Positions 14,458-26,565 of a DNA stretch of 64,000 bases are shown one piece after another. How positions within the stretch are numbered: the first letter of the stretch is position 1; each line of letters starts with the position of its first letter. The notes beneath the pieces were generated by a model. That model had not been told where the DNA came from and did no database searches. It saw nothing but the letters and a program-made list of their open reading frames with translations. Both the position numbers and the translations under genes were made by a program. Source of the stretch: Candidatus Binatia bacterium (lineage in GTDB: Bacteria > Desulfobacterota > Binatia > UBA9968 > JAJDTQ01); contig OX638375.1 in assembly GCA_951813575.1 (NCBI GenBank), positions 1,751,042 through 1,815,041 of the forward strand, read 5' to 3'.

Positions 14458-15885
14458 TCACCGCCGGCTCACCGCCTCAAACAAATGCAACTGCGGCGTC
14501 TTGCTGTTATCGTCCGCCAACACGGGGTAGTTCGCCGTGAAGCAGGCGTCGCAGTAGCCGGTGGTGTCGCCCTTGAAGAAGGTGTAGAGGCCTTCGCGGC
14601 TGAGGTAGGCGAGGGAGTCGGCGCCGATGAAGGCGCGGATGCCTTCGACGGAGTGGACGGAGGCGATGAGCTCCTTGTGGGTGGGGGTGTCGATGCCGTA
14701 GTAGCAGGGGCTGATGGTGGGGGGTGAGCTGATGCGGACGTGGACTTCGGTGGCCCCGGCCTCGCGCAGCATGCGGATGATCTTCTGGCTGGTGGTGCCA
14801 CGGACGATGGAGTCGTCCACCACCACCACGCGCTTGCCCTGCAATACCTCGCGCATGGCGTTGAGCTTGATCTTGACGCCGAAGTTCCGGATGTGCTGCT
14901 GCGGCTCGATGAAGGTGCGGCCGACGTAGTGGTTGCGGATCAGGGCCAGGTCCAGGGGGATGCCGGACTGCTCGGCGTAGCCGATGGCGGCAGGGACCCC
15001 GGAGTCGGGCACGGGAGTCACCAGGTCGGCTTCCACGTGGCTTTCCCGGGCAAGCTGGCGGCCCAGCTCCTTGCGGTACTGGTAGACGCTGTGGCCGTAG
15101 ACGTTGCTGTCGGGCCTGGAGAAGTAGATGGACTCGAAGATGCACCGGGCGGGAGGGACGTCCGGGAAGGGTTTGATGGACTCCATGCCGCCGGGGCCGA
15201 ACACCAGCACCTCTCCCGGCTCCACCTCGCGCACGTACTCGGCTTCGATGAGATCGAGCACGCAGGTCTCCGACGCCACCACGTACGAGGCGGACTTGTC
15301 GGCTCGCGGAAAACGGCCCAGGATCAGCGGCCGGAAGCCCACCGGGTCGCGGGCGGCGATCATGGTGTCGGCGGTAAGGAACACGAGCGAGTAGGAGCCT
15401 TTGACCTGACGGAGCGCGTCGATCACCCTGGCCGTCAGGGTGGTCTCCTTCGAGGTGGCGATGAGGTGGATGATGACCTCGGTGTCCGAGGTGGACTGGA
15501 AGATGGAGCCGGCCGCCTCCAGGTCCTGCCTGAGCTGGTTGGCGTTGATCAGGTTGCCGTTGTGGGAGACCGCGATGGGTCCGTTCGCATACTCTACCAC
15601 GAACGGTTGGGCGTTCTTGATGTCGGTCTGTCCGCTGGTGGAGTAGCGGTTGTGCCCGATGGCCGAGCCGCCCTGGAGGTTCTTGATGATGTCCTCGTTG
15701 AAGACGTCCGCCACCAGACCCATCTGGCGGTGCGAGATGAGCGAACCGGCGGCGGAGGAGACGATGCCCGACGATTCCTGGCCGCGGTGCTGCAGGGCAT
15801 AGAGCCCCAGGTACACCATGTTGGCGGCTTCGGGGTGATTCTGAACCCCCACCACGGCGCACTCTTCATGAAATTTGTCGAACAT
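14458..15885 (-). CDS. purF: Amidophosphoribosyltransferase
   Basis: About 475 residues. PurF makes 5-phosphoribosylamine from PRPP and glutamine, the first step of purine synthesis. The N-terminal Ntn glutaminase begins after a short propeptide, with the nucleophile Cys in HEECAVVG. HNRYSTSG and SHNGNL are glutaminase motifs, and the PRPP loop is VVVVDDSIVRGTTS. Cys residues in RCIFES, ISPCYY and GYCDAC match the four ligands of the iron-sulfur type (B. subtilis-like) enzyme. ATG at 15885 directly follows a GTG at 15888; either could be used. It ends a pur gene run, 31 bases after purL. Confidence 0.96.
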   Translation of the reverse strand: MFDKFHEECAVVGVQNHPEAANMVYLGLYALQHRGQESSGIVSSAAGSLISHRQMGLVADVFNEDIIKNLQGGSAIGHNRYSTSGQTDIKNAQPFVVEYANGPIAVSHNGNLINANQLRQDLEAAGSIFQSTSDTEVIIHLIATSKETTLTARVIDALRQVKGSYSLVFLTADTMIAARDPVGFRPLILGRFPRADKSASYVVASETCVLDLIEAEYVREVEPGEVLVFGPGGMESIKPFPDVPPARCIFESIYFSRPDSNVYGHSVYQYRKELGRQLARESHVEADLVTPVPDSGVPAAIGYAEQSGIPLDLALIRNHYVGRTFIEPQQHIRNFGVKIKLNAMREVLQGKRVVVVDDSIVRGTTSQKIIRMLREAGATEVHVRISSPPTISPCYYGIDTPTHKELIASVHSVEGIRAFIGADSLAYLSREGLYTFFKGDTTGYCDACFTANYPVLADDNSKTPQLHLFEAVSRR

Positions 15886-15919
15886 CACGTCTTTGCATCT
15901 ATGTTACGGAACACCTCGT

Positions 15920-18129
<2,210 letters not shown>

Positions 18130-18133
<4 letters not shown>

Positions 18134-18834
18134 GCGCCGCTCCCGCGCCGGAACTCGGCCACCATGGACGCGAAGATCTTGAGGCCGCTCTCACCCCCGA
18201 GCATGGCCTCGGTGGCGTCCTCGGGATGGGGCATCAGGCCGAACACGTTGCGCTCGCGGTTGCAGATGCCGGCGATGCCGTCTACCGAGCCGTTGGGGTT
18301 GGCCTCCTCCGAGACCTCGCCCGCCGCATCGGCGTAGCGCAGCAGCACCTGTCCGTTGTCGTTGAGGTCCATCAGGGTCGCGCCGTCGGCGTGGTAGCGG
18401 CCCTCGCCGTGCTTCACCGGCATCTCCAGCAGCTCGCCGGGGCGCGCCAGGCGGGTGAACGGGGAGCGGTTGTCCTCCACCCGCAGGAACACCCGCCGGC
18501 ATACGAAGCGCAGGGAGGCGTTGCGGGTCAAGGCGCCCGGCAGCAGGCCGGACTCGCACAGGATCTGGAAGCCGTTGCAGATGCCGAGCACCAGGCCGCC
18601 GGCCCGGGCGAACTCGACGATGCCCTGCATCACCGGCGAGAAGCGGGCCATGGCGCCGGCCCGCAGGTAGTCGCCGTAGGAGAAGCCGCCGGGAAGGACC
18701 ACGCCGTCGCAGCCGCCGTCGAAGGGGTCCTTGTGCCAGAGGGTGCGGACTTCCTGCCCCAGCACGTGGCGCAGGCAATGGACGACGTCGTCGTCGTCGC
18801 AGGAGCCGGGAAAGACGGCCACCCCCCAACGCAT
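18130..18834 (-). CDS. purQ: Phosphoribosylformylglycinamidine synthase, PurQ glutaminase subunit
   Basis: 234 residues, a class I glutamine amidotransferase. The nucleophile Cys is in [10 protein letters not shown] near residue 90 and the His/Glu pair in GLMPHPEDA near residue 207. [17 protein letters not shown] is the oxyanion region. It supplies ammonia to PurL through the PurS-bridged complex. It lies four bases after purS and overlaps purL. Confidence 0.96.
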
Positions 18835-18838
18835 GCCG

Positions 18839-19090
18839 CTATTCCGCGGGTTCCGCGATCTCGAAGCGGTAGTCTTCGATGACCGGGTTGGCCAGGAGCT
18901 TCTCGCACATGCGCCGGGCCTGCTGCTCCGCCTCCTCGGCAGCGGGCACGTCCAGGTGCAGCTCCAGATACTTGCCCACGCGCACGTCCTGCACCGCGCC
19001 GAAGCCGAGGCTGTAGAGGGAGTTCTGGACCGCCTTGCCCTGGGGGTCCAGAACTCCCTCCTTGAGGGTTACGAAGACTTTGACGAGCAT
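18839..19090 (-). CDS. purS: Phosphoribosylformylglycinamidine synthase, PurS subunit
   Basis: 83 residues, the standard PurS size. MLVKVFVTLKEGVLDPQGKA at the start and a conserved ARRMCEKLLANPVIEDYR near the end are diagnostic. PurS dimers link PurQ to PurL and help channel ammonia. First gene of the tight purS-purQ-purL set, separated from purC by a gap of about 90 bases with a REP-like palindrome. Confidence 0.95.
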   Translation of the reverse strand: MLVKVFVTLKEGVLDPQGKAVQNSLYSLGFGAVQDVRVGKYLELHLDVPAAEEAEQQARRMCEKLLANPVIEDYRFEIAEPAE

Positions 19091-19120
19091 GGGTCGGGTA
19101 GTCGTCCCCGCCCCTTGCCC

Positions 19121-19150
19121 CTGGATACCGGGTCAAGCCCGGTATAACGG
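19121..19150. repeat. REP-like palindrome between purC and purS
   Basis: CTGGATACCGGGTCAAGCCC followed by GGTATAACGG is a palindrome of the same family as the cluster near 8.8-9.0 kb, with the ACCGGG/CCCGGT variant of the stem. Such elements can stabilise upstream mRNA ends or reduce downstream expression. Confidence 0.65.
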
Positions 19151-19179
19151 GCAGGTGACGGTCGATGACCGCGATTCGC

Positions 19180-19887
19180 CTAGCTGCCGGTCACCCGGCG
19201 GCAGACTTCCTGGTACGCCTCCTCCACGCCGCCCAGGTCGCGGCGGAAGCGGTCCTTGTCCATCTTCTCGAGGGAGCCCTTCTGCCAGAAACGGCAGGTG
19301 TCGGGACAGATCTCGTCGGCGAGGACGACCTGCCCTTCGCGCTTGCCGAACTCGAGCTTGAAGTCCACCAGGATCAGGTCCCGCTCGTCGAAGAACGCCG
19401 TCATCACCTCGTTGATGCGGAAGGTGAGGCGCTTGATCTCCGCCAGCTCCTCGGCGGTGGCGTAGCCCAGGGCGAGGATGTGGTAGTCGTTGATGATCGG
19501 GTCATCGAGCTCGTCGCACTTGTAGCAGAACTCGAGGATGGTGGTGGACAGCGACTGCCCCTCCTCCAGGCCCAGGCGCTTGGCCATGCTGCCGGCCACG
19601 ATGTTCCGGATGATCACCTCGATGGGCAGCATGTCCAGCTTCCACACCAGCATCTCCCGTTCGTCGAGGCGCTCCAGGAAGTGCGTCGGCACGCCGTTGT
19701 CCTCCAGGTGCTTGAACAGCACCTCGGAGATGGCGTTGTTGACGATCCCCTTGGACATGACGGTGCCGAGCTTCTTCTTGTTGAAGGCGCTGGCGTCGTC
19801 CTTGAAGAACTGGATCATCTTGGCGGGATCGTCGGTGGCGTAGAGCTTCTTCGCCTTGCCCTCATACATGAACTCGCGCTTTTCCAT
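19180..19887 (-). CDS. purC: Phosphoribosylaminoimidazole-succinocarboxamide synthase (SAICAR synthetase)
   Basis: 235 residues, typical of the bacterial enzyme. It joins CAIR and aspartate using ATP. Motifs: YEGKAKKLYATDDP near the start, FNKKKLGTVMSKGIVNN, the family signature near LPIEVIIRNIVAGSMAKRLG, and LVDFKLEFGKREGQVVLADEICPDTCR near residue 190. It follows purB by about 57 bases on the same strand and belongs to the pur run. Confidence 0.96.
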   Translation of the reverse strand: MEKREFMYEGKAKKLYATDDPAKMIQFFKDDASAFNKKKLGTVMSKGIVNNAISEVLFKHLEDNGVPTHFLERLDEREMLVWKLDMLPIEVIIRNIVAGSMAKRLGLEEGQSLSTTILEFCYKCDELDDPIINDYHILALGYATAEELAEIKRLTFRINEVMTAFFDERDLILVDFKLEFGKREGQVVLADEICPDTCRFWQKGSLEKMDKDRFRRDLGGVEEAYQEVCRRVTGS

Positions 19888-19944
19888 CTTTCTCCTCGTG
19901 CGCGTGCGGCGACGTATTGAATCCGTTCCGGCGAAGCTGCCGCT

Positions 19945-21243
19945 TCAAGCTTCGCCGAACACCCTGTCGAAGATCGTTTCCACGTGCTTGAGACAGTCCT
20001 TGAGGTCCCAGATGTCGTCGATCTCTTTGGCCGTCAGGTGCTCCATCACCGTCGGGTCTTCCAGGAGCTGCTGCTTGAGGTCCTTCCCCTCCTTGGCGGC
20101 CACCAGACCGTGGCGCTGGACGATCTTGTAGGCGTCGTCCCGGGCCATCCCCTTCTCCACCAGACGGAGAAGAACGCCCTGGGAGAACACCGCGCCGCCG
20201 CTCAGCGCCAGGTTCCGCTCCATGTTCTCCGGGTAGACGCAGAGGTTCCGGATCACGTGGGTCATCCGGTGGAGCATGAAGTGCAGCAGAATGGTGGCGT
20301 CCGGGCCGATGACCCGTTCCACGGACGAGTGGCTGATGTCGCGCTCGTGCCAGAGGGCGACGTTCTCCAGCGCCGAGACCGAGTACGAGCGCACCAGCCG
20401 GGCGAGCCCGCAGACGTTCTCGGTGAGGATCGGGTTGCGCTTGTGGGGCATGGCCGACGAACCCATCTGCGTCGCCGCGAACGGCTCCTCGGCTTCCAGC
20501 ACCTCGGTGCGCTGGAGGTGGCGGATCTCCACCGCGAACTTCTCGATGGAGCTGGCCAGCACCGCCAGCACGCTGAAGAAGTAGGCGTGGCGGTCGCGCT
20601 GCACGATCTGGTTCGACACCGGATCCGGGGTGATGCCGGCGGCCTTGCACACGTAGGCCTCCACCTCCGGCGGGACCTGCGCGTAGGTGCCCACGGCACC
20701 CGAGATGATGCCGCAGCCGATCTCGCCGGCGGCGCCCTCCAGCCGCGAGAGATTCCGGCGCATCTCCTCGTGCCACAGCGCCATCTTGAGGCCGAAGGTG
20801 ATGGGCTCGGCATGGATCCCGTGGGTGCGGCCCATCATCGGCGTGTCCTTGTAGCGGAACGCCTGCTCCCGCAGCACCGAGAGAAACTCCCGCACCGAGT
20901 TCAACAGCAGCTCGCTGGCGTCCTTGAGCTGCAGCGAGAAGCCGGTGTCCATGACGTCCGAGGAGGTCATGCCCACGTGCACGTACCGGGCGTCGTCGCC
21001 GATGGACTCGGCCAGGCAGCGCAGGAACGCGATGACCTCGTGGTGGACCTCCCGCTCGATCTCGCGGATCCGGGCGACGTCGACGCGGGCGTTTTGCCGG
21101 ATGCGCGCCGGCGCGTCCTCCGGCACCTTGCCCATGCCGGCCAAAGCCTCCGTGGCGAGGATCTCGATCTCCAGCCACTTGTCGAAGCGGTTCTCCTCGG
21201 ACCAGATCCGCGCCATCTCGGGGCGTGTGTAGCGGTCGATCAT
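19945..21243 (-). CDS. purB: Adenylosuccinate lyase
   Basis: 432 residues, of the shorter bacterial type. It cleaves SAICAR and adenylosuccinate, releasing fumarate in two steps of purine synthesis. The fumarase/aspartase-superfamily signature SSAMPHKRNP (flexible loop with catalytic Ser) is near residue 263; MTSSDVMDTG and MGRTHGIHAEP carry substrate-binding and catalytic His residues. It lies 18 bases after the dut stop and is probably in one operon with dut and the M16 protease. Confidence 0.96.
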   Translation of the reverse strand: MIDRYTRPEMARIWSEENRFDKWLEIEILATEALAGMGKVPEDAPARIRQNARVDVARIREIEREVHHEVIAFLRCLAESIGDDARYVHVGMTSSDVMDTGFSLQLKDASELLLNSVREFLSVLREQAFRYKDTPMMGRTHGIHAEPITFGLKMALWHEEMRRNLSRLEGAAGEIGCGIISGAVGTYAQVPPEVEAYVCKAAGITPDPVSNQIVQRDRHAYFFSVLAVLASSIEKFAVEIRHLQRTEVLEAEEPFAATQMGSSAMPHKRNPILTENVCGLARLVRSYSVSALENVALWHERDISHSSVERVIGPDATILLHFMLHRMTHVIRNLCVYPENMERNLALSGGAVFSQGVLLRLVEKGMARDDAYKIVQRHGLVAAKEGKDLKQQLLEDPTVMEHLTAKEIDDIWDLKDCLKHVETIFDRVFGEA

Positions 21244-21261
21244 CTCACGCGTTTTCCAATG

Positions 21262-21747
21262 TCATGACGCCGCCGGGTCATCGTCGGCGGCAGCGCCCTT
21301 CGCCTGTGCCGCGCCCGTGTGCCCGAAGCCTCCGGCTTCCCGCGCCGAGGCCGGAAGCTCGTCCACTTCTTCCCAGCGCACGCGGGGGACGCGCTGAATC
21401 ACCATCTGGGCGATCCGGTCGCCGTGACGGATGGTCACCGCCTCCGAGCCCAGGTTGATCATAGCCAGTTGCACCTCGCCGCGGTAGTCCGAGTCGATGG
21501 TGCCGGGGCTGTTCACCAGGGTCACGCCCTGTTTGAGCGCCAGGCCGCTCCGGGGCCGGATCTGAGCTTCGTAACCCGCGGGCAACGCCAGCGCGAATCC
21601 GGCGGGTATCAGTCGCCGCTCCAGCGGCGCCAGCACCACCGGGGCCTCCACCGCGGCCGCCAGATCCATGCCCGCGGACCCCTCGGTCATGTACCGGGGC
21701 AGTGGAACGTGGCGCACCCGTTTGATCTGGACCTTGACTTCGGCCAT
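21262..21747 (-). CDS. dut: dUTP diphosphatase
   Basis: 161 residues from the chosen ATG (a longer frame begins 17 codons upstream, but the family starts near [10 protein letters not shown]). Trimeric dUTPase motifs in order: AGMDLAA (I), [11 protein letters not shown] (II), [11 protein letters not shown] (III, with catalytic Asp), RIAQMVIQR (IV) and GGFGHTG (V). It removes dUTP and makes dUMP for thymidylate synthesis. A short Ala-rich tail follows motif V. It lies about 75 bases after the M16 protease gene. Confidence 0.95.
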   Translation of the reverse strand: MAEVKVQIKRVRHVPLPRYMTEGSAGMDLAAAVEAPVVLAPLERRLIPAGFALALPAGYEAQIRPRSGLALKQGVTLVNSPGTIDSDYRGEVQLAMINLGSEAVTIRHGDRIAQMVIQRVPRVRWEEVDELPASAREAGGFGHTGAAQAKGAAADDDPAAS

Positions 21748-21823
21748 GGGCTCGGACCGGCCGGATCTCGGAAGCTCTCCTGCCCGGCCTTCGGTCACCT
21801 CTCCCGACAGGAGAGGCGTTGTC

Positions 21824-23113
21824 TCAGTGGTTGACGCCGGCAGCCGCTTGCGGGGCGGCCGTGCCGAACGGCAGACCCTCGACGCTATGCCCCTCGAGGT
21901 CGCCCAGCAGCGTTGCGGTCATGGCTTCGGGCTGGAAGAATTCGCGGGCCAGGGCCGTGACGGCGTCGAGGGTGACGTCACGGACACCCTGGGCGATCTC
22001 TTCCACCGGGATCTGCCTGCCGTGGTGCATCTCGCTGCGGGTCATGTGGCTCATCCACGAATCGGCGGACTCCAGGCCCAGCAGGGTGTTGCCCACGAGC
22101 TGGTTCCGGGCCCGGTCGAGCTCTTCCCCGCTCACCTTCCCCCCGGCGATCTTGAGCATCTCCTCGACGGCGAGCTCGACGACCTCCCGGGTCCATTCCG
22201 CCTTGGTGCCGACGTAGACGCCGAGGTAGCCCACGTCGCGGTACGCCGACAGAAAGGAATAGACCGAGTAGGCCTTGCCCCGCCGCTCCCGTATCTCCTG
22301 GAAGAGCCGTGAGCTCATGCCCCCGCCCAGCAGCGTGTTGAGCACGTGCGCCACGTATTGCCGGGGATCGCCATGGGCCAGCGCCGGCACGCCCAGGCAG
22401 ATGTGCACCTGTCCGAGCTCCCGGTGATGGACGGACACGCCGCGGCCGACCGCCGGCGGCGTGTCAGCGTTCCCCAACCGACCGGAAGGCAGAGCGCCGA
22501 ACTCTTCCACCACGGCGTCCACCATCCCGGCATGGGTCAGATTGCCTGCGCCGGCGATGATGACCCGGCCCGGGAGATAGCGGTCGGCCATGAACCCCGT
22601 CAGGTCGTCCCGGGCGAACCCGGAGACCGTATCCGCCTCGCCGCAGACCGGCCGCCCGAGCGGATGATCGCCGAAATAGTCGCGGCTGAAGAGGTCGTGG
22701 ACGAAGTCCTCGGGGTTTTCGTCCGCCGAGGCGATCTCCTGGAGGATCACGGTGCGTTCGCGCTCGATCTCGTCCGGGTCGAACACCGAGTTGAGGAAGA
22801 TGTCCTTGAGGACGTCGACGGCCAACGGGAGGTGCTCGTCGAGTACCTTGGCGTAGTAGCAGGTGGATTCCTTGCCGGTGAAGGCGTTGATGAAGCCCCC
22901 GACGGAATCCATCTCCTCGGCGATCCGTTGCGGGCTACGTTTCTCCGTCCCTTTGAAGAGCAGGTGCTCGAGGAAGTGTGACAGCCCGCCCTGCCGGCGT
23001 TCCTCGTGACGGGAGCCGTTCTCCACCCAGATACCGAGGCTCACCGCCCGGGTACCGGAGCGCTGTTCCGTCAGGATTCGGACGCCGTTGTCCAGCAGAG
23101 TCTTTTCGAACAT
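21824..23113 (-). CDS. M16 family zinc metallopeptidase (processing-peptidase-like)
   Basis: 429 residues. The inverted zinc motif HFLEH (in [17 protein letters not shown]) near residue 46, with the third ligand Glu expected about 75 residues later in the REIVILQEI-like helix ([18 protein letters not shown]). The C-terminal half is the second M16 domain with the R/Y region SGLIY-like [20 protein letters not shown]. No signal peptide. Homologues commonly follow pnp in bacteria (PepR/YmxG-type), as here with a 19-base gap; the physiological substrate is usually unknown. Confidence 0.92.
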   Translation of the reverse strand: MFEKTLLDNGVRILTEQRSGTRAVSLGIWVENGSRHEERRQGGLSHFLEHLLFKGTEKRSPQRIAEEMDSVGGFINAFTGKESTCYYAKVLDEHLPLAVDVLKDIFLNSVFDPDEIERERTVILQEIASADENPEDFVHDLFSRDYFGDHPLGRPVCGEADTVSGFARDDLTGFMADRYLPGRVIIAGAGNLTHAGMVDAVVEEFGALPSGRLGNADTPPAVGRGVSVHHRELGQVHICLGVPALAHGDPRQYVAHVLNTLLGGGMSSRLFQEIRERRGKAYSVYSFLSAYRDVGYLGVYVGTKAEWTREVVELAVEEMLKIAGGKVSGEELDRARNQLVGNTLLGLESADSWMSHMTRSEMHHGRQIPVEEIAQGVRDVTLDAVTALAREFFQPEAMTATLLGDLEGHSVEGLPFGTAAPQAAAGVNH

Positions 23114-23132
23114 CGTGGGGAAGGCGAACCCG

Positions 23133-25223
23133 TCAGGATGCCTGCTCTTCCTTGAGGGCCTCTTTGCGGCTGAGCCTGATCTTTCCCTGCCTGTCGACGT
23201 CCAGGACCTTCACCATCAACTCGTCGCCCTCGTTGAGCACGTCCCTCACGTGGCGGACGTGGTCGTCGGCGATCTGCGAAATGTGGACCAGTCCGTCCGT
23301 GCCCGGAAGGATCTCGACGAACGCGCCGAAATCCATCACGCGCCGGACCGTGCCCTTGTAGATCCTGCCGATCTCCACCTCGGCCACGATGCCCTCGATC
23401 ATGTCCAGCGCCTGGCGGCTGCCGGCCTCGTCGACGGCCGCCACCGTGACGGTGCCGTCGTCCTGCACGTCGATCTTGGTGCCGGTGGCCTCGACGATGC
23501 CGCGGATAACCTTGCCTCCCGGTCCGATGATGTCGCGGATCTTCTCCGGCCGGACCTTGATGGTGGTGATCCGCGGCGCATGCTGGGAGACATCCTCGCG
23601 GTTCTTCGCCAGGGTGCCGTCCATGATCTCCAGGATATGCAGCCGGCCTTCCCGGGCCTGGTACAGGGCTTCCGTCATGATCTCGCGGGTAACGCCGCTG
23701 ATCTTGATGTCCATCTGCAGCGCGGTGATCCCGTCGCGGGTCCCGGCCACCTTGAAGTCCATGTCGCCCAGGTGATCCTCGTCGCCGAGGATGTCGGTCA
23801 GCACCCGCACCTTGTCGCCGTCCATGATCAGGCCCATGGCGATGCCCGCCACCGGCGCCTTGATGGGCACGCCGGCATCCATCAGCGACAGGGAGCCGCC
23901 GCAGACGCTGGCCATGGACGATGATCCGTTGGATGCCAGGATCTCCGAAACCACGCGCAGGGTGTAAGGGAAATCATCCGCCGCGGGCAGCACCGCCGCC
24001 AGCGCCCGCTCGGCCAGGGCCCCGTGGCCGATCTCCCGCCGGCCAGGGCTCCGGAGGAACTTGACCTCGCCGGTGCTGAAGGGAGGGAAGTTGTAGTGCA
24101 GCATGAACTTCTTGAACTGCTCGCCGGTGAGTGCGTCGACGCGCTGGGCGTCCTGGGCCGTGCCGAGGGTGGCCACCACCAACGCCTGGGTCTCGCCCCG
24201 GGTGAAGATCGCCGACCCGTGCGTGCGCGGCAGCAGGCCCACCTCACAGGTGATGGGGCGCACGTCCTTGAGGTCGCGTCCGTCGATGCGCTTGCGCTGC
24301 TGCAGCACCAGGTCCCGGAGCTGGAACTTCTCCAGGTCGCGGAAAGCGCCCTTGAGCTCCTTCTCGCGTCCGGGGAACTCCTCCGAACCCGTGGTCATGA
24401 CCTCGTTTCCCACCTCGTCGATGCCGGCGTTGCGCTGCTTCTTGTCGGCGATGCACACCGCCTGCTTGACCTTCTCCTCGGCGAGATTCTTCACCCAGGC
24501 GGTCAGCGCCTCGTCCTTCTGCTCCGGAGGCGGCACCCGCTTGGGCTTGCCGAGCTGCTCCTGGAGCTTCTGCTGCAGGTCGATGAGCGGCTGGACGGCC
24601 TGGTGCCCCTGGAACAGCGCGTCGAGCACGTCCTCTTCGGGGACCATCGATGCGCCGCCTTCCACCATGACGATGCCGTCCCGGGTGCCCGAGAGGAAGA
24701 TGTTGACGTCGCACCGCGCAATCTCGCTCACGAGCGGGTTCATGACCCACTCGCCGTTGATCCTGCCCACGCGAATCCCCGCCAGCGGCCCCTGGAACGG
24801 GATGTCGGATATCACCAGCGCTACCGAGGCGGCGAGCATGGACACCGCGTCGGTGTCGTTCTCGCCATCGGCGGAGAGCACGGTGATGATGACCTGCGTC
24901 TCGGCCTTGAGCCCGCCCGCGAACAGCGGACGGATGGCGCGGTCGATCAACCGGCAGTTGAGGATCTCCTTTTCCGAAGGGCGGCCTTCACGCTTGAAGA
25001 ACCCGCCGGGGATACGGCCCGCGGCGAACGTCTTTTCCTGGTAGTCGACGGTCAGCGGAAAGAAGTCGATGTCTTCCCGGACGTCCTTGGAAGCCACGGC
25101 GGTGGCCAGGACCACGGTCTCGCCGAAGCCCACCAGCGCGGCGCCGTCGGCCTGCCCGGCGACCTTGCCCAGGTCGATGCATAGAGGCCGGCCGCAATAA
25201 TCCAACTCGATCTTTGTGTGCAT
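23133..25223 (-). CDS. pnp: Polyribonucleotide nucleotidyltransferase (PNPase)
   Basis: 696 residues. It degrades RNA 3' to 5' with phosphate. Order of domains: RNase PH 1 (about 1-140), helical linker, RNase PH 2 (about 310-540, with FPPFSTGEVKFLRSPGRREIGHG), KH domain (KIRDIIGPGGKVIRGI near 560) and S1 domain (GRIYKGTVRRVMDFGAFVEI near 620). The start chosen is the ATG with GAGGGG upstream; an earlier in-frame start would add 18 atypical residues. It follows rpsO, the classic rpsO-pnp pair. Confidence 0.97.
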   Translation of the reverse strand: MHTKIELDYCGRPLCIDLGKVAGQADGAALVGFGETVVLATAVASKDVREDIDFFPLTVDYQEKTFAAGRIPGGFFKREGRPSEKEILNCRLIDRAIRPLFAGGLKAETQVIITVLSADGENDTDAVSMLAASVALVISDIPFQGPLAGIRVGRINGEWVMNPLVSEIARCDVNIFLSGTRDGIVMVEGGASMVPEEDVLDALFQGHQAVQPLIDLQQKLQEQLGKPKRVPPPEQKDEALTAWVKNLAEEKVKQAVCIADKKQRNAGIDEVGNEVMTTGSEEFPGREKELKGAFRDLEKFQLRDLVLQQRKRIDGRDLKDVRPITCEVGLLPRTHGSAIFTRGETQALVVATLGTAQDAQRVDALTGEQFKKFMLHYNFPPFSTGEVKFLRSPGRREIGHGALAERALAAVLPAADDFPYTLRVVSEILASNGSSSMASVCGGSLSLMDAGVPIKAPVAGIAMGLIMDGDKVRVLTDILGDEDHLGDMDFKVAGTRDGITALQMDIKISGVTREIMTEALYQAREGRLHILEIMDGTLAKNREDVSQHAPRITTIKVRPEKIRDIIGPGGKVIRGIVEATGTKIDVQDDGTVTVAAVDEAGSRQALDMIEGIVAEVEIGRIYKGTVRRVMDFGAFVEILPGTDGLVHISQIADDHVRHVRDVLNEGDELMVKVLDVDRQGKIRLSRKEALKEEQAS

Positions 25224-25291
25224 ATGTATCCCCTCAAGGGTAGTGGGGGCTGAAGAGAAGAACGCGGGAAGGGACACCAGCGGCCGGGTAT

Positions 25292-25561
25292 CTATCGGCG
25301 GATACCCAGCCGCTGGATCAAGGTCTGGTACCTCTGGACGTCCGTCTTCTTGAGGTAGTCCAGAAGCCGCCGCCTCTTGCCGACGAGCCTGAGCAGGCCC
25401 ATCCGTGTGTGATGGTCCTTCTTGTGAGTCCTCAGATGCTCTGTCAGGTAGGCGATGCGGTGGCTGTGAATGGCAACCTGCACCTCAGGCGACCCGGTGT
25501 CGGTATCGTGGAGTCTGAAGTTCCTGATCGTCTCGCTGGTCTGCTCCCGAGCTAATTCCAT
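25292..25561 (-). CDS. rpsO: 30S ribosomal protein S15
   Basis: 89 residues, the exact usual length. Motifs: [20 protein letters not shown] and [26 protein letters not shown]15 binds 16S rRNA early in 30S assembly. In E. coli its mRNA is translationally autoregulated; the 95-base gap upstream could hold such a site but I cannot identify it. Confidence 0.98.
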   Translation of the reverse strand: MELAREQTSETIRNFRLHDTDTGSPEVQVAIHSHRIAYLTEHLRTHKKDHHTRMGLLRLVGKRRRLLDYLKKTDVQRYQTLIQRLGIRR

Positions 25562-25656
25562 CTGTACCCTTTTCTTTCTCCCTTTTTCTTGTATTTCACA
25601 TGGTTTCTAGCATACCGGCCTCGTCCATGTAAAGCTGCCGGCACGTCGCATCACGA

Positions 25657-26565
25657 TCACCGGGAAGGGTTCAGGACCCGGAGGAGCTGCCACGCCCTCA
25701 GGGGCTTCTCCCAGCCTATGAGGGCCACCAGTTCCCCGTCCCGGTCCACCGCCCGCCGGGTGGTCTCGCCGGCCACGGGCTCCGGGACGCCGGCCAGGGA
25801 ACCCTGGATGCCCCGCCGCAGCCGCTCCACCGCCTCGGGGGCGAAGACCGCGCTTTGGAGATGTCCCAACGCCCGGTTCAACGACACCAGCGGCACGTCC
25901 GGGGCCGCCTGTAGGTCTTCGAGGGTCATGGCGTCGGCGATCCCGAAGGGGCCCGACGCCACTCTGCGGAGCCGGCTCAGGTGCGCACCGCAGCCCAGGA
26001 ACGTGCCGATGTCCGCCGCCAGGGTCCTCACGTAAGTCCCCTTGGAACAAGTCAACTCAAACTCCAGCTCGTGGCGACTCACTTGCTCCAGGCGGACCAG
26101 ATCCACCCGGATGGCGCGGGACTCCCGGCCTACCTCCATGCCCTTGCGGGCCAGCTCGTAGAGCCGGGTCCCTTCCTGCTTCAGCGCCGAGTACATGGGC
26201 GGCACCTGATTCAGGCAACCGCTGAACTCGCGCCGCAGGGCGTCGAGTTCCGCCGCGGCGAGGAGGGGCGCATCGCGCCGGGACAGCACGGTCCCGGTGC
26301 GGTCCTGCGTGTCCGTCTCCGTTCCCAGCGTGATCGCCCCGGTGTATCCCTTGTCGGCGTCCAGGAAGTGTTGCGCGACCTTGGTGCCCTCGTTCACCGC
26401 CAGCGGCAACAGACCGGAGGCGAACGGATCCAGGGTCCCGAGGTGTCCGACCTTCCGGGCTCCGATGATCCCCTTCACGGCGGCGACCACCCGCGCCGAG
26501 GACGGACCCTCCGGCTTGTCCACCAGCAGGATGCCGCTCCCAGAGAAGTGCATGGTCCGCGTCAC
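25657..26565 (-). CDS. truB: tRNA pseudouridine(55) synthase
   Basis: 302 residues. Catalytic Asp in GHLGTLDPFASGLLPLAV near residue 46; KPEGPSSARVV and the C-terminal PUA-like region (AVDRDGELVALI) are also seen. It makes pseudouridine 55 in the T loop of tRNAs. The start overlaps the rbfA stop by four bases, indicating translational coupling in the nusA-infB operon. Confidence 0.96.
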   Translation of the reverse strand: MTRTMHFSGSGILLVDKPEGPSSARVVAAVKGIIGARKVGHLGTLDPFASGLLPLAVNEGTKVAQHFLDADKGYTGAITLGTETDTQDRTGTVLSRRDAPLLAAAELDALRREFSGCLNQVPPMYSALKQEGTRLYELARKGMEVGRESRAIRVDLVRLEQVSRHELEFELTCSKGTYVRTLAADIGTFLGCGAHLSRLRRVASGPFGIADAMTLEDLQAAPDVPLVSLNRALGHLQSAVFAPEAVERLRRGIQGSLAGVPEPVAGETTRRAVDRDGELVALIGWEKPLRAWQLLRVLNPSR